37,359 nt of DNA from Candidatus Pacearchaeota archaeon (GCA_018303785.1 JAGVXM010000015.1:1-37359); one strand, 5' to 3'; positions 17,581 to 24,509 are shown, counted from the stretch's first letter. Translations and numbers: made by a program. The notes: generated by a model not told the origin, from the sequence alone.

Positions 17581-17928
17581 ATGAAAGTTCGATATCTTAA
17601 AATAGAACTCGACAGAAATTGCACAGAAGAGTATTTTATCGCTATTCCTGCCCGTAGGATAATAAAAAGAAGTATAAATGAATATGTACTGGGAAATGAG
17701 TACACACATAGTTCTACGTTGAGAGAAGATATAAATATAGAAGAATATAAACCGCATCTCTACGGTGATTCAAAAATAACACAAGAAAAAAATGGGGAGT
17801 ACAGTCAAGAAGAAATAGATACATTGGTAGCTACTATTAGTGAAAAATCAAATCTCGTCCACAAAGCAAATGAATTAGAAAGCGGTATAAATCAAACCTT
17901 AAATGATCTACTAGGAAGATTAGAATAA
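17581..17928 (+). CDS. Hypothetical protein, 115 aa
   Basis: MKVRYLKIELDRNCTEEYFI begins a beta-rich N-terminal half; the C-terminal half is helical and acidic (SQEEIDTLVATISEKS ... ESGINQTLNDLLGRLE). No signal peptide or membrane helix. It is the first of two plus-strand genes in the island between L15 and SecY. I see no recognisable family, and no convincing match to the ORFs inserted in the RP operon. Confidence 0.6.
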   Translation: MKVRYLKIELDRNCTEEYFIAIPARRIIKRSINEYVLGNEYTHSSTLREDINIEEYKPHLYGDSKITQEKNGEYSQEEIDTLVATISEKSNLVHKANELESGINQTLNDLLGRLE

Positions 17929-17932
17929 TAAG

Positions 17933-17940
17933 TTTATAAA
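17933..17940 (+). promoter_or_regulatory. TATA-like box TTTATAAA of the 77-aa ORF
   Basis: TTTATAAA lies with its centre about 27 bases before the ATG at 17963, which fits a leaderless archaeal promoter. It lies just after the stop of the 115-aa ORF. Confidence 0.5.
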
Positions 17941-17962
17941 GCATTACTCGCTGATTTTCTGT

Positions 17963-18196
17963 ATGAAAGTTATGTATTACAGGGAAAGAAGAATTTCTGC
18001 CGACAGTTGTTCTTCGACGCAGGTTCATCACCATTTCTATATTCCTGATAAACAAGTAAGAATAGAACAAGTAGAAGTTTATCCCAGAACAAAAGCTTCT
18101 ATTGGTATCTTTAGATATAGGCCTGATAGTGCTGGCAAGCAGTTTCGTCCGCAGGAATCGGACTATACAAAAATATTTTTACGCTGTATAATATAA
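17963..18196 (+). CDS. Hypothetical protein, 77 aa
   Basis: MKVMYYRERRISADSCSSTQ begins a small, basic, probably beta-strand protein (QVRIEQVEVYPRTKASIGIF). It has no Shine-Dalgarno but a well-placed TATA box. Its 3' end overlaps by about 34 bp the convergent gene for a secreted protein. Family unknown; the reality of the gene is only moderately supported. Confidence 0.4.
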   Translation: MKVMYYRERRISADSCSSTQVHHHFYIPDKQVRIEQVEVYPRTKASIGIFRYRPDSAGKQFRPQESDYTKIFLRCII

Positions 18197-18561
18197 TCAT
18201 ACTGATAACTTAAATTTCTTACTATTAAATTTACGCACATATGATGTTTAAACCAACTTTGGCTTGGGCTTTTCGTTTTAATGCATATATCCTCTAAATC
18301 TCTTTGACAATTTGGAGAAATTACTGCTGTAATATTTTCAATAAAGAGATAATCTCCTTCTCTGATAAATTCGTCTCTTGTATTTATCTGATAATCACTT
18401 CTAACATAAGAGCTATCTTGATCTTTTTCATAAGTACCTATTTGAACTTCTACTCCTCTAATACAATTTTCCGCATGCAAAAAAGGAATAACTTGTAAGA
18501 CTAGTAAAAAAATTAAAATTATTTTAAACAAATTTAATCTCCTTATTTTTGCATTGAGCAT
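18163..18561 (-). CDS. Secreted hypothetical protein with signal peptide
   Basis: 132 aa. The basic start MLNAKIRRLNLFK, the hydrophobic core IILIFLLVLQVIPFL and HA/EN give a clear signal peptide with likely cleavage after HA. The mature part has several cysteines (ENC, PNC, DIC, HHMC) that could form disulfides outside the cell. It starts 6 bp after the two-helix membrane protein, so the two probably form one unit. No family recognised. Confidence 0.65.
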   Translation of the reverse strand: MLNAKIRRLNLFKIILIFLLVLQVIPFLHAENCIRGVEVQIGTYEKDQDSSYVRSDYQINTRDEFIREGDYLFIENITAVISPNCQRDLEDICIKTKSPSQSWFKHHMCVNLIVRNLSYQYDYIIQRKNIFV

Positions 18562-18567
18562 GTGACA

Positions 18568-18780
18568 TTAAAATGAATTCTTTTTCTCTGTATAATTCAA
18601 GAAACCAATAAATAATCCAACAATAACTGAGATTACACCGTATGACTCGTTGTTGAAAGGAAAGGTGGGATAAAGAGATTTTGCTATCAAAAGAGCGACA
18701 TAAATTAAAATAGCAGAAACTACAAAAACGCGAAATGCTCCTATGAGGTCTTTCACTATATCGTCTGACCAGTATTTCAT
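18568..18780 (-). CDS. Small two-helix membrane protein, 70 aa
   Basis: Two hydrophobic segments (VFVVSAILIYVALLIAKSL and GVISVIVGLFIGFLNYT) and a short charged tail (EKKNSF). It is co-directional with and just upstream of the secreted protein. A holin-like, anchor or accessory role is possible but unsupported. Confidence 0.6.
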   Translation of the reverse strand: MKYWSDDIVKDLIGAFRVFVVSAILIYVALLIAKSLYPTFPFNNESYGVISVIVGLFIGFLNYTEKKNSF

Positions 18781-18864
18781 AAGTTTTATATATAAGTGTG
18801 TCTTTAATTAGTTTATCCTATTAAAAAAGAGCATTCAATTTATTCTACTTGTGCGGAGGGGGCA

Positions 18865-19623
18865 TTAAACTATATTTTCTAGAGATTTTCTATATCTGTA
18901 TAATCGTGTTGAAATAGTCCTTCTATCTCTAACTTCATCACCCTTATGGAAAATTCTATTAATTTCTTTAGCTATTAGTTCGCAATTTGCTTTACCGGGA
19001 TTTCTAGATCCTGGAGGATTTATATACACTTTTTTTAATGATAGCTGATAAGCATATTTTATTTCTTCGTCAGAATAAGGCGTTTGCCCTTTTTCTACTA
19101 CCCCCTTTACACCATATTCACTTTTTTCTTTTTTTGATCTATTCTTTAAGAAAGATTGATAACCTTTTGATGAGTCTTCTTTCCTTTTTTCTGCACTTCT
19201 CCCATGAACCCCTGTTTTTTCATTATAGGTTTTATTTCCGCTTTTACGACCTGTTTGGATTTTTTGTTCAGTGGTTAAAGCAAAAATACCTTTCTTATTC
19301 TCCATTAATATTCTACCATTTTCTTTTCCATTCTGACTCTTATGTTCTTCTCCTAATAATTTTACCTCATCCTCTTTAAGAATACCAGTGTAACTTTCAA
19401 ATCCCCAGGCGCCGCCATATCCTATTAGTGCTAGAGAGATGGCATTTCTAGAAACAGATTCACTGACATTATATACTACACAAATTTCCAGCTCATCTGA
19501 TATTTCAGTCAGTGATTTTCCATTTCTATATAAATCAACTAATTCTGGATGTTCTTCTTGCAAGGTTCTACCTAATATTACAGACCTTTTAATTGCTCCA
19601 ATTTGATCATCTAATATTTTCAT
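18865..19623 (-). CDS. HTH DNA-binding-like protein with internal repeats, 252 aa
   Basis: Residues ~25-65 (HPELVDLYRNGKSLTEISDE ... SVSRNAISLALIGY) look like a resolvase/LuxR-type helix-turn-helix. The middle has two short related repeats, LTTEQKIQTGRKSGNKTY and HGRSAEKRKEDSSKGYQS, similar in style to the modular repeats next to phage or intron endonuclease HTH modules. A C-terminal helical part (YSDEEIKYAYQLSLKKVY ... RTISTRLYRYRKSL) could be a second DNA-binding unit. No nuclease residues are obvious. Best guess: DNA-binding regulator or mobile-element-derived protein, in the island that splits L15 from SecY. Confidence 0.6.
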   Translation of the reverse strand: MKILDDQIGAIKRSVILGRTLQEEHPELVDLYRNGKSLTEISDELEICVVYNVSESVSRNAISLALIGYGGAWGFESYTGILKEDEVKLLGEEHKSQNGKENGRILMENKKGIFALTTEQKIQTGRKSGNKTYNEKTGVHGRSAEKRKEDSSKGYQSFLKNRSKKEKSEYGVKGVVEKGQTPYSDEEIKYAYQLSLKKVYINPPGSRNPGKANCELIAKEINRIFHKGDEVRDRRTISTRLYRYRKSLENIV

Positions 19624-19644
19624 ATAAAATATTTGGCCTATTAA

Positions 19645-19654
19645 GGTTTTTAAA
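19645..19654 (-). promoter_or_regulatory. TATA-like box of the HTH gene
   Basis: Minus strand GATTTAAAAACC is centred about 27 bases before the ATG at 19623, again at the leaderless distance. Confidence 0.45.
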
Positions 19655-19687
19655 TCTTGTTCTAAGACGGGCTCTGTTGAAAAAGTC

Positions 19688-19714
19688 CTCTGAGTAAAAT
19701 TAATCTACTCAGAG
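19688..19714. terminator. Perfect 9-bp inverted repeat downstream of L15
   Basis: CTCTGAGTA (19688-19696) and TACTCAGAG (19706-19714) form a perfect hairpin with a 9-nt loop. It lies about 90 bp past the L15 stop and about 65 bp before the HTH gene start. It could stop or protect the 3' end of the long RP transcript, or be an operator for the HTH gene. A GC-richer patch with GCGAAGTGAGC (19772-19790) lies between it and L15. Confidence 0.4.
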
Positions 19715-19801
19715 AACATAATAATTTCGAGGTGAAATAAGATATAATAAGAAAACACTTTTGTGAGGTGCGAAGTGAGCCGCAGCGAAGAAAGGGATTT
19801 T

Positions 19802-20350
19802 TTATTTTTCTTCCTTAGGTTTTTTCGCTTCTGGCACTGTTTTTCTTTCAGCCACGACTTTTTCTGGTTTCGCCGCTGCTTTTTCTTTTGGCGCTGCAGT
19901 TATTTTTTCAACTTTCTTCTTTATGACTTCAACATCGCCACCAGCTTTTTTTATTTTTTCTAAAGCAGTCTCACTGATTTCTCTAACAACTAATTTCACT
20001 TTGCGTATTTCTCCCTCACCAAGAATTTTATAATCCTTTAATTCGAGGGTCCCATTCTCACCATGCTTTTTCATCAAGTGATCATAATTTTTTTCAATAG
20101 CGCCCAAGTTCATAACCTTATTTCTGTCTTTCTCCGTTTTCCGACTTGTAACTCCTTTTTTTCCGAAGTAATCGTTTCCATATAATTTATTGACTAAAGT
20201 TTTTTTCTGGTCAGCGCGCTTTCCGCTTCCTGCCATTCCCTTTCCTCCTCTATGTCCGCTTCCTTTCCATTTTTTTCTCGCACCATGACCATACGTAGTC
20301 TGGCCTCGTTGCCGTTTTGATTTTCGTTGCTTCTTAACTTTGAATCCCAT
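19802..20350 (-). CDS. rpl15: Ribosomal protein uL15 (L15)
   Basis: The glycine/lysine-rich N-terminus (RGQTTYGHGARKKWKGSGHR, then GGKGMAGSG) is the rRNA-threading extension of archaeal uL15. The globular part (ELKDYKILGEGEIRKVKLVV) follows. Large-subunit protein at the 23S domain II/V core. It is the last gene of the operon. A 30-residue K/E/A-rich tail (EKAAAKPEKVVAERKTVPEA) is longer than usual. Directly preceded, after a 1-nt gap, by inserted ORF A. Confidence 0.95.
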   Translation of the reverse strand: MGFKVKKQRKSKRQRGQTTYGHGARKKWKGSGHRGGKGMAGSGKRADQKKTLVNKLYGNDYFGKKGVTSRKTEKDRNKVMNLGAIEKNYDHLMKKHGENGTLELKDYKILGEGEIRKVKLVVREISETALEKIKKAGGDVEVIKKKVEKITAAPKEKAAAKPEKVVAERKTVPEAKKPKEEK

Positions 20351-20371
20351 ATTATTTTTTAACTCTGTTAT
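20347..20371. repeat. 25-nt direct repeat, copy 1 (ORF A / L15 junction)
   Basis: CCATATTATTTTTTAACTC plus TGTTAT covers the last codons of ORF A, its stop and the L15 start. It matches the copy at 20651-20675 in 24 of 25 positions. Confidence 0.85.
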
Positions 20372-20654
20372 ATTTTTCTAAAGCATGTGTATAGGAATTA
20401 TAATTCATATCATCAGGAGTTACAATTCGGCAACCGTCGGGATGAAGTAAAACTTCATGCTCACTGTTTCTTCCGGAAATCTGATTTAAAAACTTATACA
20501 CCACAAGTTCTATGCTTTTCGATTGTGCTATTGGGCGAATAGTAGTAACCCATGCATCAACACCTGAATCGTACGAATCATGCCGTTGAACAATTAATCG
20601 ATTATCGATATACTGTCCTTCATCTAATTCTTGGGGGAATGCAGTTAATGCCAT
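20352..20654 (-). CDS. Inserted small ORF A between L30 and L15, 100 aa
   Basis: MALTAFPQELDEGQYIDNRL then IVQRHDS, AWVTTIRPIAQSKSIELVVY and a C-terminal helix ending YNRVKK. LIVQR also occurs in ORF C, and VTTIR also in ORF E, the clearest hints that it belongs with its neighbours. Not basic like RPs. Gap of one base to L15 (TAA T ATG). Its two ends lie inside a 25-nt direct repeat, so it looks like a discrete added unit of about 304 bp. Function unknown; last of five inserts in this slot. Confidence 0.75.
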   Translation of the reverse strand: MALTAFPQELDEGQYIDNRLIVQRHDSYDSGVDAWVTTIRPIAQSKSIELVVYKFLNQISGRNSEHEVLLHPDGCRIVTPDDMNYNSYTHALEKYNRVKK

Positions 20655-20675
20655 ATTATTTTTTAACTCCGTTAT
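20651..20675. repeat. 25-nt direct repeat, copy 2 (ORF B / ORF A junction)
   Basis: CCATATTATTTTTTAACTC plus CGTTAT covers the end and stop of ORF B (NNGVKK) and the start of ORF A. It is 304 bp from copy 1. Confidence 0.85.
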
Positions 20676-20838
20676 TTAATGCATTAAATTCGATTTGCGG
20701 CGTTATTCCAGATTGTAAGATCAAATCACTTTTCATAATCTCAATATTCTGTTGATTCTTTATCTCGTTAACTCGCTCAGTTAGAATGCTGTCTAATTTT
20801 ATGTTTTCTGTCAGTCTTAAATTTTTTTTGAGTATCAT
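20656..20838 (-). CDS. Inserted small ORF B, 60 aa
   Basis: MILKKNLRLTENIKLDSILT then ERVNEIKNQQNIEIM. Shortest of the inserts, mostly helical, lacking the beta region of its neighbours, so it may be a truncated relative. Its M[IV]LK start resembles ORF D (MVLK). Starts with an ATGA overlap on ORF C. The last residues NNGVKK are nearly the same at DNA level as the end of ORF A (YNRVKK). Function unknown. Confidence 0.6.
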   Translation of the reverse strand: MILKKNLRLTENIKLDSILTERVNEIKNQQNIEIMKSDLILQSGITPQIEFNALNNGVKK

Positions 20839-21113
20839 CGGAATAATGCTGCCTCCTTTAGACGTTTCTCAAACTCATCATAATGCTGATCTCCCTTGAA
20901 AACTTCACTATATCCCGTATAGATAACAATTGTTTTTCCTTCTTCTCCTCTCAAATCATATCTACAAATTCGTATTTCTTTTTCATCCGATAATTTTCTT
21001 AATGTAACTATTTTATTCCTTAATCTTTGAACAATTAATTCCTCTTCATCAAATATATTTCCCTGAGCAAACTCTTCAAGCGTTCCAATTATCCTTTGCG
21101 AATCTGGTGTCAT
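20835..21113 (-). CDS. Inserted small ORF C, 92 aa (paralogue family)
   Basis: RIIGTLEEFAQGNIFDEEEL carries the N-terminal family motif TL[DE]x[LIF][TA]xG. Beta strands follow (IVTLRKL, EIRICRYDL, KTIVIYTGY), then the C-terminal helix YDEFEKRLKEAALFR, which matches ORF G (YEKFNSKLTEAGL) and ORF O (YDYFNTLLEEAAL). Acidic and basic residues are balanced, unlike the RPs around it. Overlaps ORF D and ORF B by ATGA each, so translation is coupled. Probably a small beta-barrel-like protein with a terminal helix; function unknown. Confidence 0.8.
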   Translation of the reverse strand: MTPDSQRIIGTLEEFAQGNIFDEEELIVQRLRNKIVTLRKLSDEKEIRICRYDLRGEEGKTIVIYTGYSEVFKGDQHYDEFEKRLKEAALFR

Positions 21114-21433
21114 TTTGAATGTTCTCCCCCTTGATACACTTCAATTTTATTTTTTAATACAGCATACTCTTCTTTATCATCTTCAAAGATACTTCTTTGT
21201 TCAGAGCAATCAAGACAGTAATTTCCTCCAGTAAAACAGAGTTTGTATTCCTTTTGATGAATAACCTTACTCAGAGGATCAATAGATACTGTTTTTAGTA
21301 TAGATACTTCATTTTTAGTTACCCATTCTAGAACCTGTCTTCTTGGAATAGATTTTCCTACCGCTAATTCATCAAGCGTTTTAATGTGTATAGTATCTTG
21401 TATTACCTCTTGGATTGTTTGTTTGAGTACCAT
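21110..21433 (-). CDS. Inserted small ORF D, 107 aa (paralogue family)
   Basis: I choose MVLKQTIQEV at 21433, right after the stop of ORF E, rather than the tracked 21487, whose extra 18 residues overlap ORF E. HIKTLDELAVGKSIPRRQVL has the TLDEL-x-x-G motif; LAVGKSIPRRQVLEW is alignable to LTIGSFIKIPVIEW of ORF E. CFTGGNYCLDC has three cysteines that might bind metal. The C-terminus EEYAVLKNKIEVYQ pairs with EYNDIKNKIEAFK of ORF E. The two neighbours thus look like a tandem duplication. Function unknown. Confidence 0.8.
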   Translation of the reverse strand: MVLKQTIQEVIQDTIHIKTLDELAVGKSIPRRQVLEWVTKNEVSILKTVSIDPLSKVIHQKEYKLCFTGGNYCLDCSEQRSIFEDDKEEYAVLKNKIEVYQGGEHSK

Positions 21434-21434
21434 C

Positions 21435-21737
21435 TTAAATTCCTGCTGCTCGCTGTTTAAATGCCTCGATTTTATTTTTAATATCATTATACTCTGGAAG
21501 GTGGGAAGGAAAACCTATTTCTCTAATACATGCAAGAACGTAGCCATCGCCTTTATTTGATAATCGATAATCTCTTTGGTAATTCATTCCAAGTCCAGAA
21601 AATCTTATGGTAGTAACAGAACCATCACTAATGGAGTCAATCCATTCAATAACTGGTATTTTTATGAAACTACCAATAGTTAAATCTGTATAAACATTAC
21701 CGTCCACGCCTCCCAAGGTTCTGTAAGTTACTCTCAT
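21435..21737 (-). CDS. Inserted small ORF E, 100 aa (paralogue family)
   Basis: The first insert after L30 (TAA G ATG). MRVTYRTLGGVDGNVYTDLT then IGSFIKIPVIEW, DGSVTTIRFSG, DYRLSNKGDGYVL and the end EYNDIKNKIEAFKQ. Similar to ORF D along much of its length and to ORF A in VTTIR. Beta-rich with a terminal helix. No catalytic motif seen. Confidence 0.8.
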   Translation of the reverse strand: MRVTYRTLGGVDGNVYTDLTIGSFIKIPVIEWIDSISDGSVTTIRFSGLGMNYQRDYRLSNKGDGYVLACIREIGFPSHLPEYNDIKNKIEAFKQRAAGI

Positions 21738-21738
21738 C

Positions 21739-22227
21739 TTACAACATCCTCTCTATCAATTTATTTATGTCCTTACCGTTATTTCCTAAAACTCCTTCAG
21801 GATATTGCAGTTTGCTATCAATGCCTTTTCGAGGCGGATGCAATCTGAAAAATGGCTTTAATTTTAAATCCTGTAATTTTTTCCCGTTCTCTAATTCTTC
21901 CGCAACTTTTTCAGCGTCGATTTTAAGCTCCCTTCTATCTCCTTCAATTGATTTTGCTCTCGTTGAAATTAATTTAACTAAAACAGCTTTGTCTATTCCG
22001 CCGAATGCAACAAAATATTTCACTTTTTGTAACATACCCATTAATGAACTATTTTTCGAATCAACCAAAATGCATGCATATTTTCGTCTTAATTTTAATC
22101 GATCTAAAGTACTATGAACATCTTCTTTCACTTTAACCATGCCGTGAATTCTTATTACTGCTATTAATTTTCCGGAGTTAGAACTATCTTTGTCTTTTGT
22201 TTTTTTTGTCGTTTGTTTTTTTTCCAT
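21739..22227 (-). CDS. rpl30: Ribosomal protein uL30 (L30)
   Basis: LIAVIRIHGMVKVKEDVHST then LDRLKLRRKYACILVD is the uL30 ferredoxin-like core; RLHPPRKGIDSKLQYPEG is the archaeal/eukaryotic C-terminal block. Large-subunit protein. About 18 K/T-rich residues precede the core. In canonical archaeal operons it directly follows S5 and precedes L15; here the S3-L29-aIF1 block lies before it and five inserts follow. Confidence 0.95.
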   Translation of the reverse strand: MEKKQTTKKTKDKDSSNSGKLIAVIRIHGMVKVKEDVHSTLDRLKLRRKYACILVDSKNSSLMGMLQKVKYFVAFGGIDKAVLVKLISTRAKSIEGDRRELKIDAEKVAEELENGKKLQDLKLKPFFRLHPPRKGIDSKLQYPEGVLGNNGKDINKLIERML

Positions 22228-22262
22228 ATTACTATTCTATGTTTTTTTATTCATTTTTAATC

Positions 22263-22562
22263 TTATGCAATCTCTATAAAATCCGGTGAGAATCCCAGTT
22301 TTACCAGTGCGTTGCGCACGTTTCTGGTATGATCTCCCTGCAGTTCTATTTCACTGCCTTTTATAGTTCCCCCGCAAGCCAATTCATGCTTGAGGTCTTT
22401 TGCAACAGATTTCAAGTCCACGCCTTGAAAACCGGAAATTATCGTCGCTAATTTTCCGAATTTTTTCTTCTCCGTTCTTACTCGTATTCTTTGTTCTGTT
22501 TTTGTTATTTCCTCGCAAACACAAGCTTGCAAGGGTAATCCGCACTTTGGGCAAATACTCAT
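22263..22562 (-). CDS. Translation initiation factor aIF1 (SUI1)
   Basis: 99 aa. IRVRTEKKKFGKLATIISGF with KDLKHELACGGTIKG and ELQGDHTRNVRNALVKLGF are the SUI1/eIF1 core blocks. The N-terminus CPKCGLPLQACVCEE is the zinc-binding CxxC...CxC extension common in archaeal aIF1. It binds the 30S P site and secures start-codon selection. It normally follows L29, as here. Confidence 0.95.
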   Translation of the reverse strand: MSICPKCGLPLQACVCEEITKTEQRIRVRTEKKKFGKLATIISGFQGVDLKSVAKDLKHELACGGTIKGSEIELQGDHTRNVRNALVKLGFSPDFIEIA

Positions 22563-22564
22563 TA

Positions 22565-22771
22565 TTATTTAGTTCCAACAGTTTTTGATTTATTTAAGCT
22601 GTTGAATGTTAATAATCGCGCTATAGTTCTTTTTATCTCTTTCACTTTAATCTTTCCGCCTTTACTTAAATTAACTCGTTCTTTCATTAATTCACTTCGT
22701 AATTCCTTAATTTTTTCCTTTCTATCTTTGTTATTCATTTTCTTCATTTCGTTTTTTCTTATTATTGCCAT
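22565..22771 (-). CDS. rpl29: Ribosomal protein uL29 (L29)
   Basis: Two-helix hairpin: KDRKEKIKELRSELMKERVN then LSKGGKIKVKEIKRTIARLL, the archaeal uL29 pattern. I choose MAIIRKNEMKK at 22771, one base after the stop of ORF F (TAA C ATG), not the tracked 22795. Large-subunit protein near the exit tunnel, where SRP binds. Three inserts separate it from S3, its usual partner. Confidence 0.92.
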   Translation of the reverse strand: MAIIRKNEMKKMNNKDRKEKIKELRSELMKERVNLSKGGKIKVKEIKRTIARLLTFNSLNKSKTVGTK

Positions 22772-22772
22772 G

Positions 22773-23081
22773 TTAATTCCTATAAACAGTGTCATGTTTA
22801 GTTAAAAAATATTGGGCTGCTTGTTCATCGAGTCGTACAGTCCATCGATCGTATTCAAATCCTTCTCGATGCACATCCATAGCTGTATACAATTCTTTTC
22901 TTACTCCTAAATTTTTCACTTCTGAATAATTTTTCCGAGAAATTGTTTCGAAAAGACCAGCATCTCGCACATAAATTCTCTGTTTTTCGTCATCAAATTG
23001 TAAACTATCAATATTTCTACCAAGTATTTTTTCTAAATGTTGGTAACATCGTTCAAGTGCAGTGCATTCTTTCATTAACAT
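22773..23081 (-). CDS. Inserted small ORF F between S3 and L29, 102 aa
   Basis: MLMKECTALERCYQHLEKIL then RIYVRDAGLFETISRK and WTVRLDEQAAQYFLTKH. Helical start, beta middle, helical end. It lacks the TL-x-G motif, so membership of the paralogue family is only suggested by position and size. Stop and start overlap with ORF G (TAATG). Function unknown. Confidence 0.65.
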   Translation of the reverse strand: MLMKECTALERCYQHLEKILGRNIDSLQFDDEKQRIYVRDAGLFETISRKNYSEVKNLGVRKELYTAMDVHREGFEYDRWTVRLDEQAAQYFLTKHDTVYRN

Positions 23082-23350
23082 TATAATCCTGCCTCCGTTA
23101 ATTTGCTGTTAAATTTTTCATAAGCTTCTTGATCATCTTTATCTGTCAGAGTATATACAGCAAGTAAACGAACATGATACCAAGGATCTTTTTTAACAGG
23201 CCTTTCTAAATGGATAATATTTTCACCAAATCGTGCAACTGAGTAGGAATTATTACCAGTTCTATTAATAATTAATTCTTTAAGTTGAGGTGTGTGAACA
23301 ATTATATCTCCTTGATTTCCTTGTGTTATATTTTCTAATGTTAATTCCAT
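23081..23350 (-). CDS. Inserted small ORF G, 89 aa (paralogue family)
   Basis: MELTLENITQGNQGDIIVHT has the TLEN[IL]T-x-G motif, closest to TLEEFAQGN of ORF C and TLDNLTRGD of ORF I. Strands follow (LIINRTGNNSYSVARFG, RLLAVYTL) and the terminal helix YEKFNSKLTEAGL matches ORFs C and O. I place the start at 23350, one base after the ORF H stop (TAA T ATG), rather than the tracked 23368. Function unknown. Confidence 0.8.
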   Translation of the reverse strand: MELTLENITQGNQGDIIVHTPQLKELIINRTGNNSYSVARFGENIIHLERPVKKDPWYHVRLLAVYTLTDKDDQEAYEKFNSKLTEAGL

Positions 23351-23351
23351 A

Positions 23352-23633
23352 TTAATTTTGTTCTCCATTTAATAATTGACTTAATAAACTAAAATTGAAT
23401 CTGCTTAATTCTCGCGCATTAAGTTTTTGAAAATATGAATTACAATCTGTACCGTTGATAATATTATATTCTCCAAAATTAATGCTGTTTTCTATAAGAA
23501 AATGAGCGGTTTCTCTAGCAATAATATCTATATTTTTTCCTTCTTTGGATAAATGACGCAATTGAGAAAAATATAATTCCACTGAAAATGTTTTATCTCG
23601 TCTTCCAAGATAAATTTTATTCATGCAGCTCAT
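23352..23633 (-). CDS. Inserted small ORF H after S3, 93 aa
   Basis: I choose MSCMNKIYLGRRD at 23633, one base after the S3 stop (TAA G ATG). The tracked 25-residue extension (RRRRRLRRKESK) is only the S3 lysine tail in another frame. KTFSVELYFSQLRHLSKEG, ETAHFLIEN, FGEYNIINGTDCNSYFQ and a helical end (FNFSLLSQLLNGEQN). Mostly helical. The similarity to other inserts is weak. Function unknown. Confidence 0.65.
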   Translation of the reverse strand: MSCMNKIYLGRRDKTFSVELYFSQLRHLSKEGKNIDIIARETAHFLIENSINFGEYNIINGTDCNSYFQKLNARELSRFNFSLLSQLLNGEQN

Positions 23634-23634
23634 C

Positions 23635-24507
23635 TTACTTTCCTTCCTCCGCAGCCTTCTTCGTCTTCTTAGGTTTTTTAGTGATTGATTTCTTGATGTC
23701 TTCATCAATTTGTTTTTGAGGAACTCCTTCCTCTACTTCTTGTTCTACTATCATTGCAGTCCCGTCTTCTTGTGGACTAACATGTGTTGCCATAGTATCT
23801 TCTACAGTTTGCATGTCATCTGATTTAGTTTTTTCAGATTTTTTTCTAGGTTTCTTTTCCTTTTCTTTCACATCTTCGACGATAGAAGATGAAATTTTTA
23901 TTTTCTGTAAAAATTCAGGTGTTATATCAATTCTATCATAAATTTTAGCAGTCGGAGGCATTATAGAAACTTTTATTCCAATCATTCCAGTTTTCGTCAA
24001 CGCAGTTGCTTGAGCTCGCTCAATTTCCTTGCTTGACTCTCCTGATTTTTTTAAATATCCTTCGGCAAATCTCCAACTTTTAGCTCGATCACTGGGTAGT
24101 TTTCCGGATAATCGTAATTCACAACCTAAAGCGCCAGCTTTTATAACTTCCTGTAATTTTTTATATGCAATAACTTTGAATTTTAAATTGCCCATGCGTT
24201 CTAAAGCTAAAGCAATGTCATCAGCAACAATTTGCGCATCAAATAAAGGAGTTTCTATTTCTCTGATTTCTATATGCGGATTTTCTAGCTTGAATCTTTT
24301 TTTAAGAACAAATGTCAAATCTTCTATTTTTTCTCCTCTTCGTCCAATCACTAATCCTGGTCGTGGAGTGTAAATAATAATCTTTTCTCCAACAGGAGTA
24401 TATTCGATATCAAGTCTGCTAATTTTCCCTTTACCTAAATCTCGTTTAATAAATTCTTTAATTCCATATTCTTCCTTCTTCAATCGAATAAATTTTCTTT
24501 CTTCCAT
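23635..24507 (-). CDS. rps3: Ribosomal protein uS3 (S3)
   Basis: The KH domain motif GLVIGRRGEKI with the preceding archaeal N-terminus (ERKFIRLKKEEYGIKEF), then LGCELRLSGKLPSDRAKSWR and GMIGIKVSIMPP of the C-terminal domain. It forms the mRNA entry channel of the 30S. 290 aa is long; the last ~80 residues are a low-complexity K/E tail (EKEKKPRKKSEKTKSDDM ... KKPKKTKKAAEEGK). It has been moved with L29 and aIF1 from behind L22 to a place between S5 and L30. Confidence 0.95.
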   Translation of the reverse strand: MEERKFIRLKKEEYGIKEFIKRDLGKGKISRLDIEYTPVGEKIIIYTPRPGLVIGRRGEKIEDLTFVLKKRFKLENPHIEIREIETPLFDAQIVADDIALALERMGNLKFKVIAYKKLQEVIKAGALGCELRLSGKLPSDRAKSWRFAEGYLKKSGESSKEIERAQATALTKTGMIGIKVSIMPPTAKIYDRIDITPEFLQKIKISSSIVEDVKEKEKKPRKKSEKTKSDDMQTVEDTMATHVSPQEDGTAMIVEQEVEEGVPQKQIDEDIKKSITKKPKKTKKAAEEGK

Positions 24508-24509
24508 TT

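Noticed and set aside
17527-18070. Two minus-strand ORFs (76 and 77 aa) opposite the plus-strand hypotheticals
   Set aside because: The plus-strand ORFs have a Shine-Dalgarno or a well-placed TATA box; the minus-strand ones have neither and read like hydrophobic shadow frames.
19763-19963. 66-aa plus-strand ORF rich in Phe and Arg
   Set aside because: Antisense shadow of the L15 C-terminal tail.
23634-23708. Arg-rich N-terminal extension of ORF H (RRRRRLRR)
   Set aside because: It is the S3 Lys/Ala-rich tail read in another frame; a start one base after the S3 stop is far more likely.
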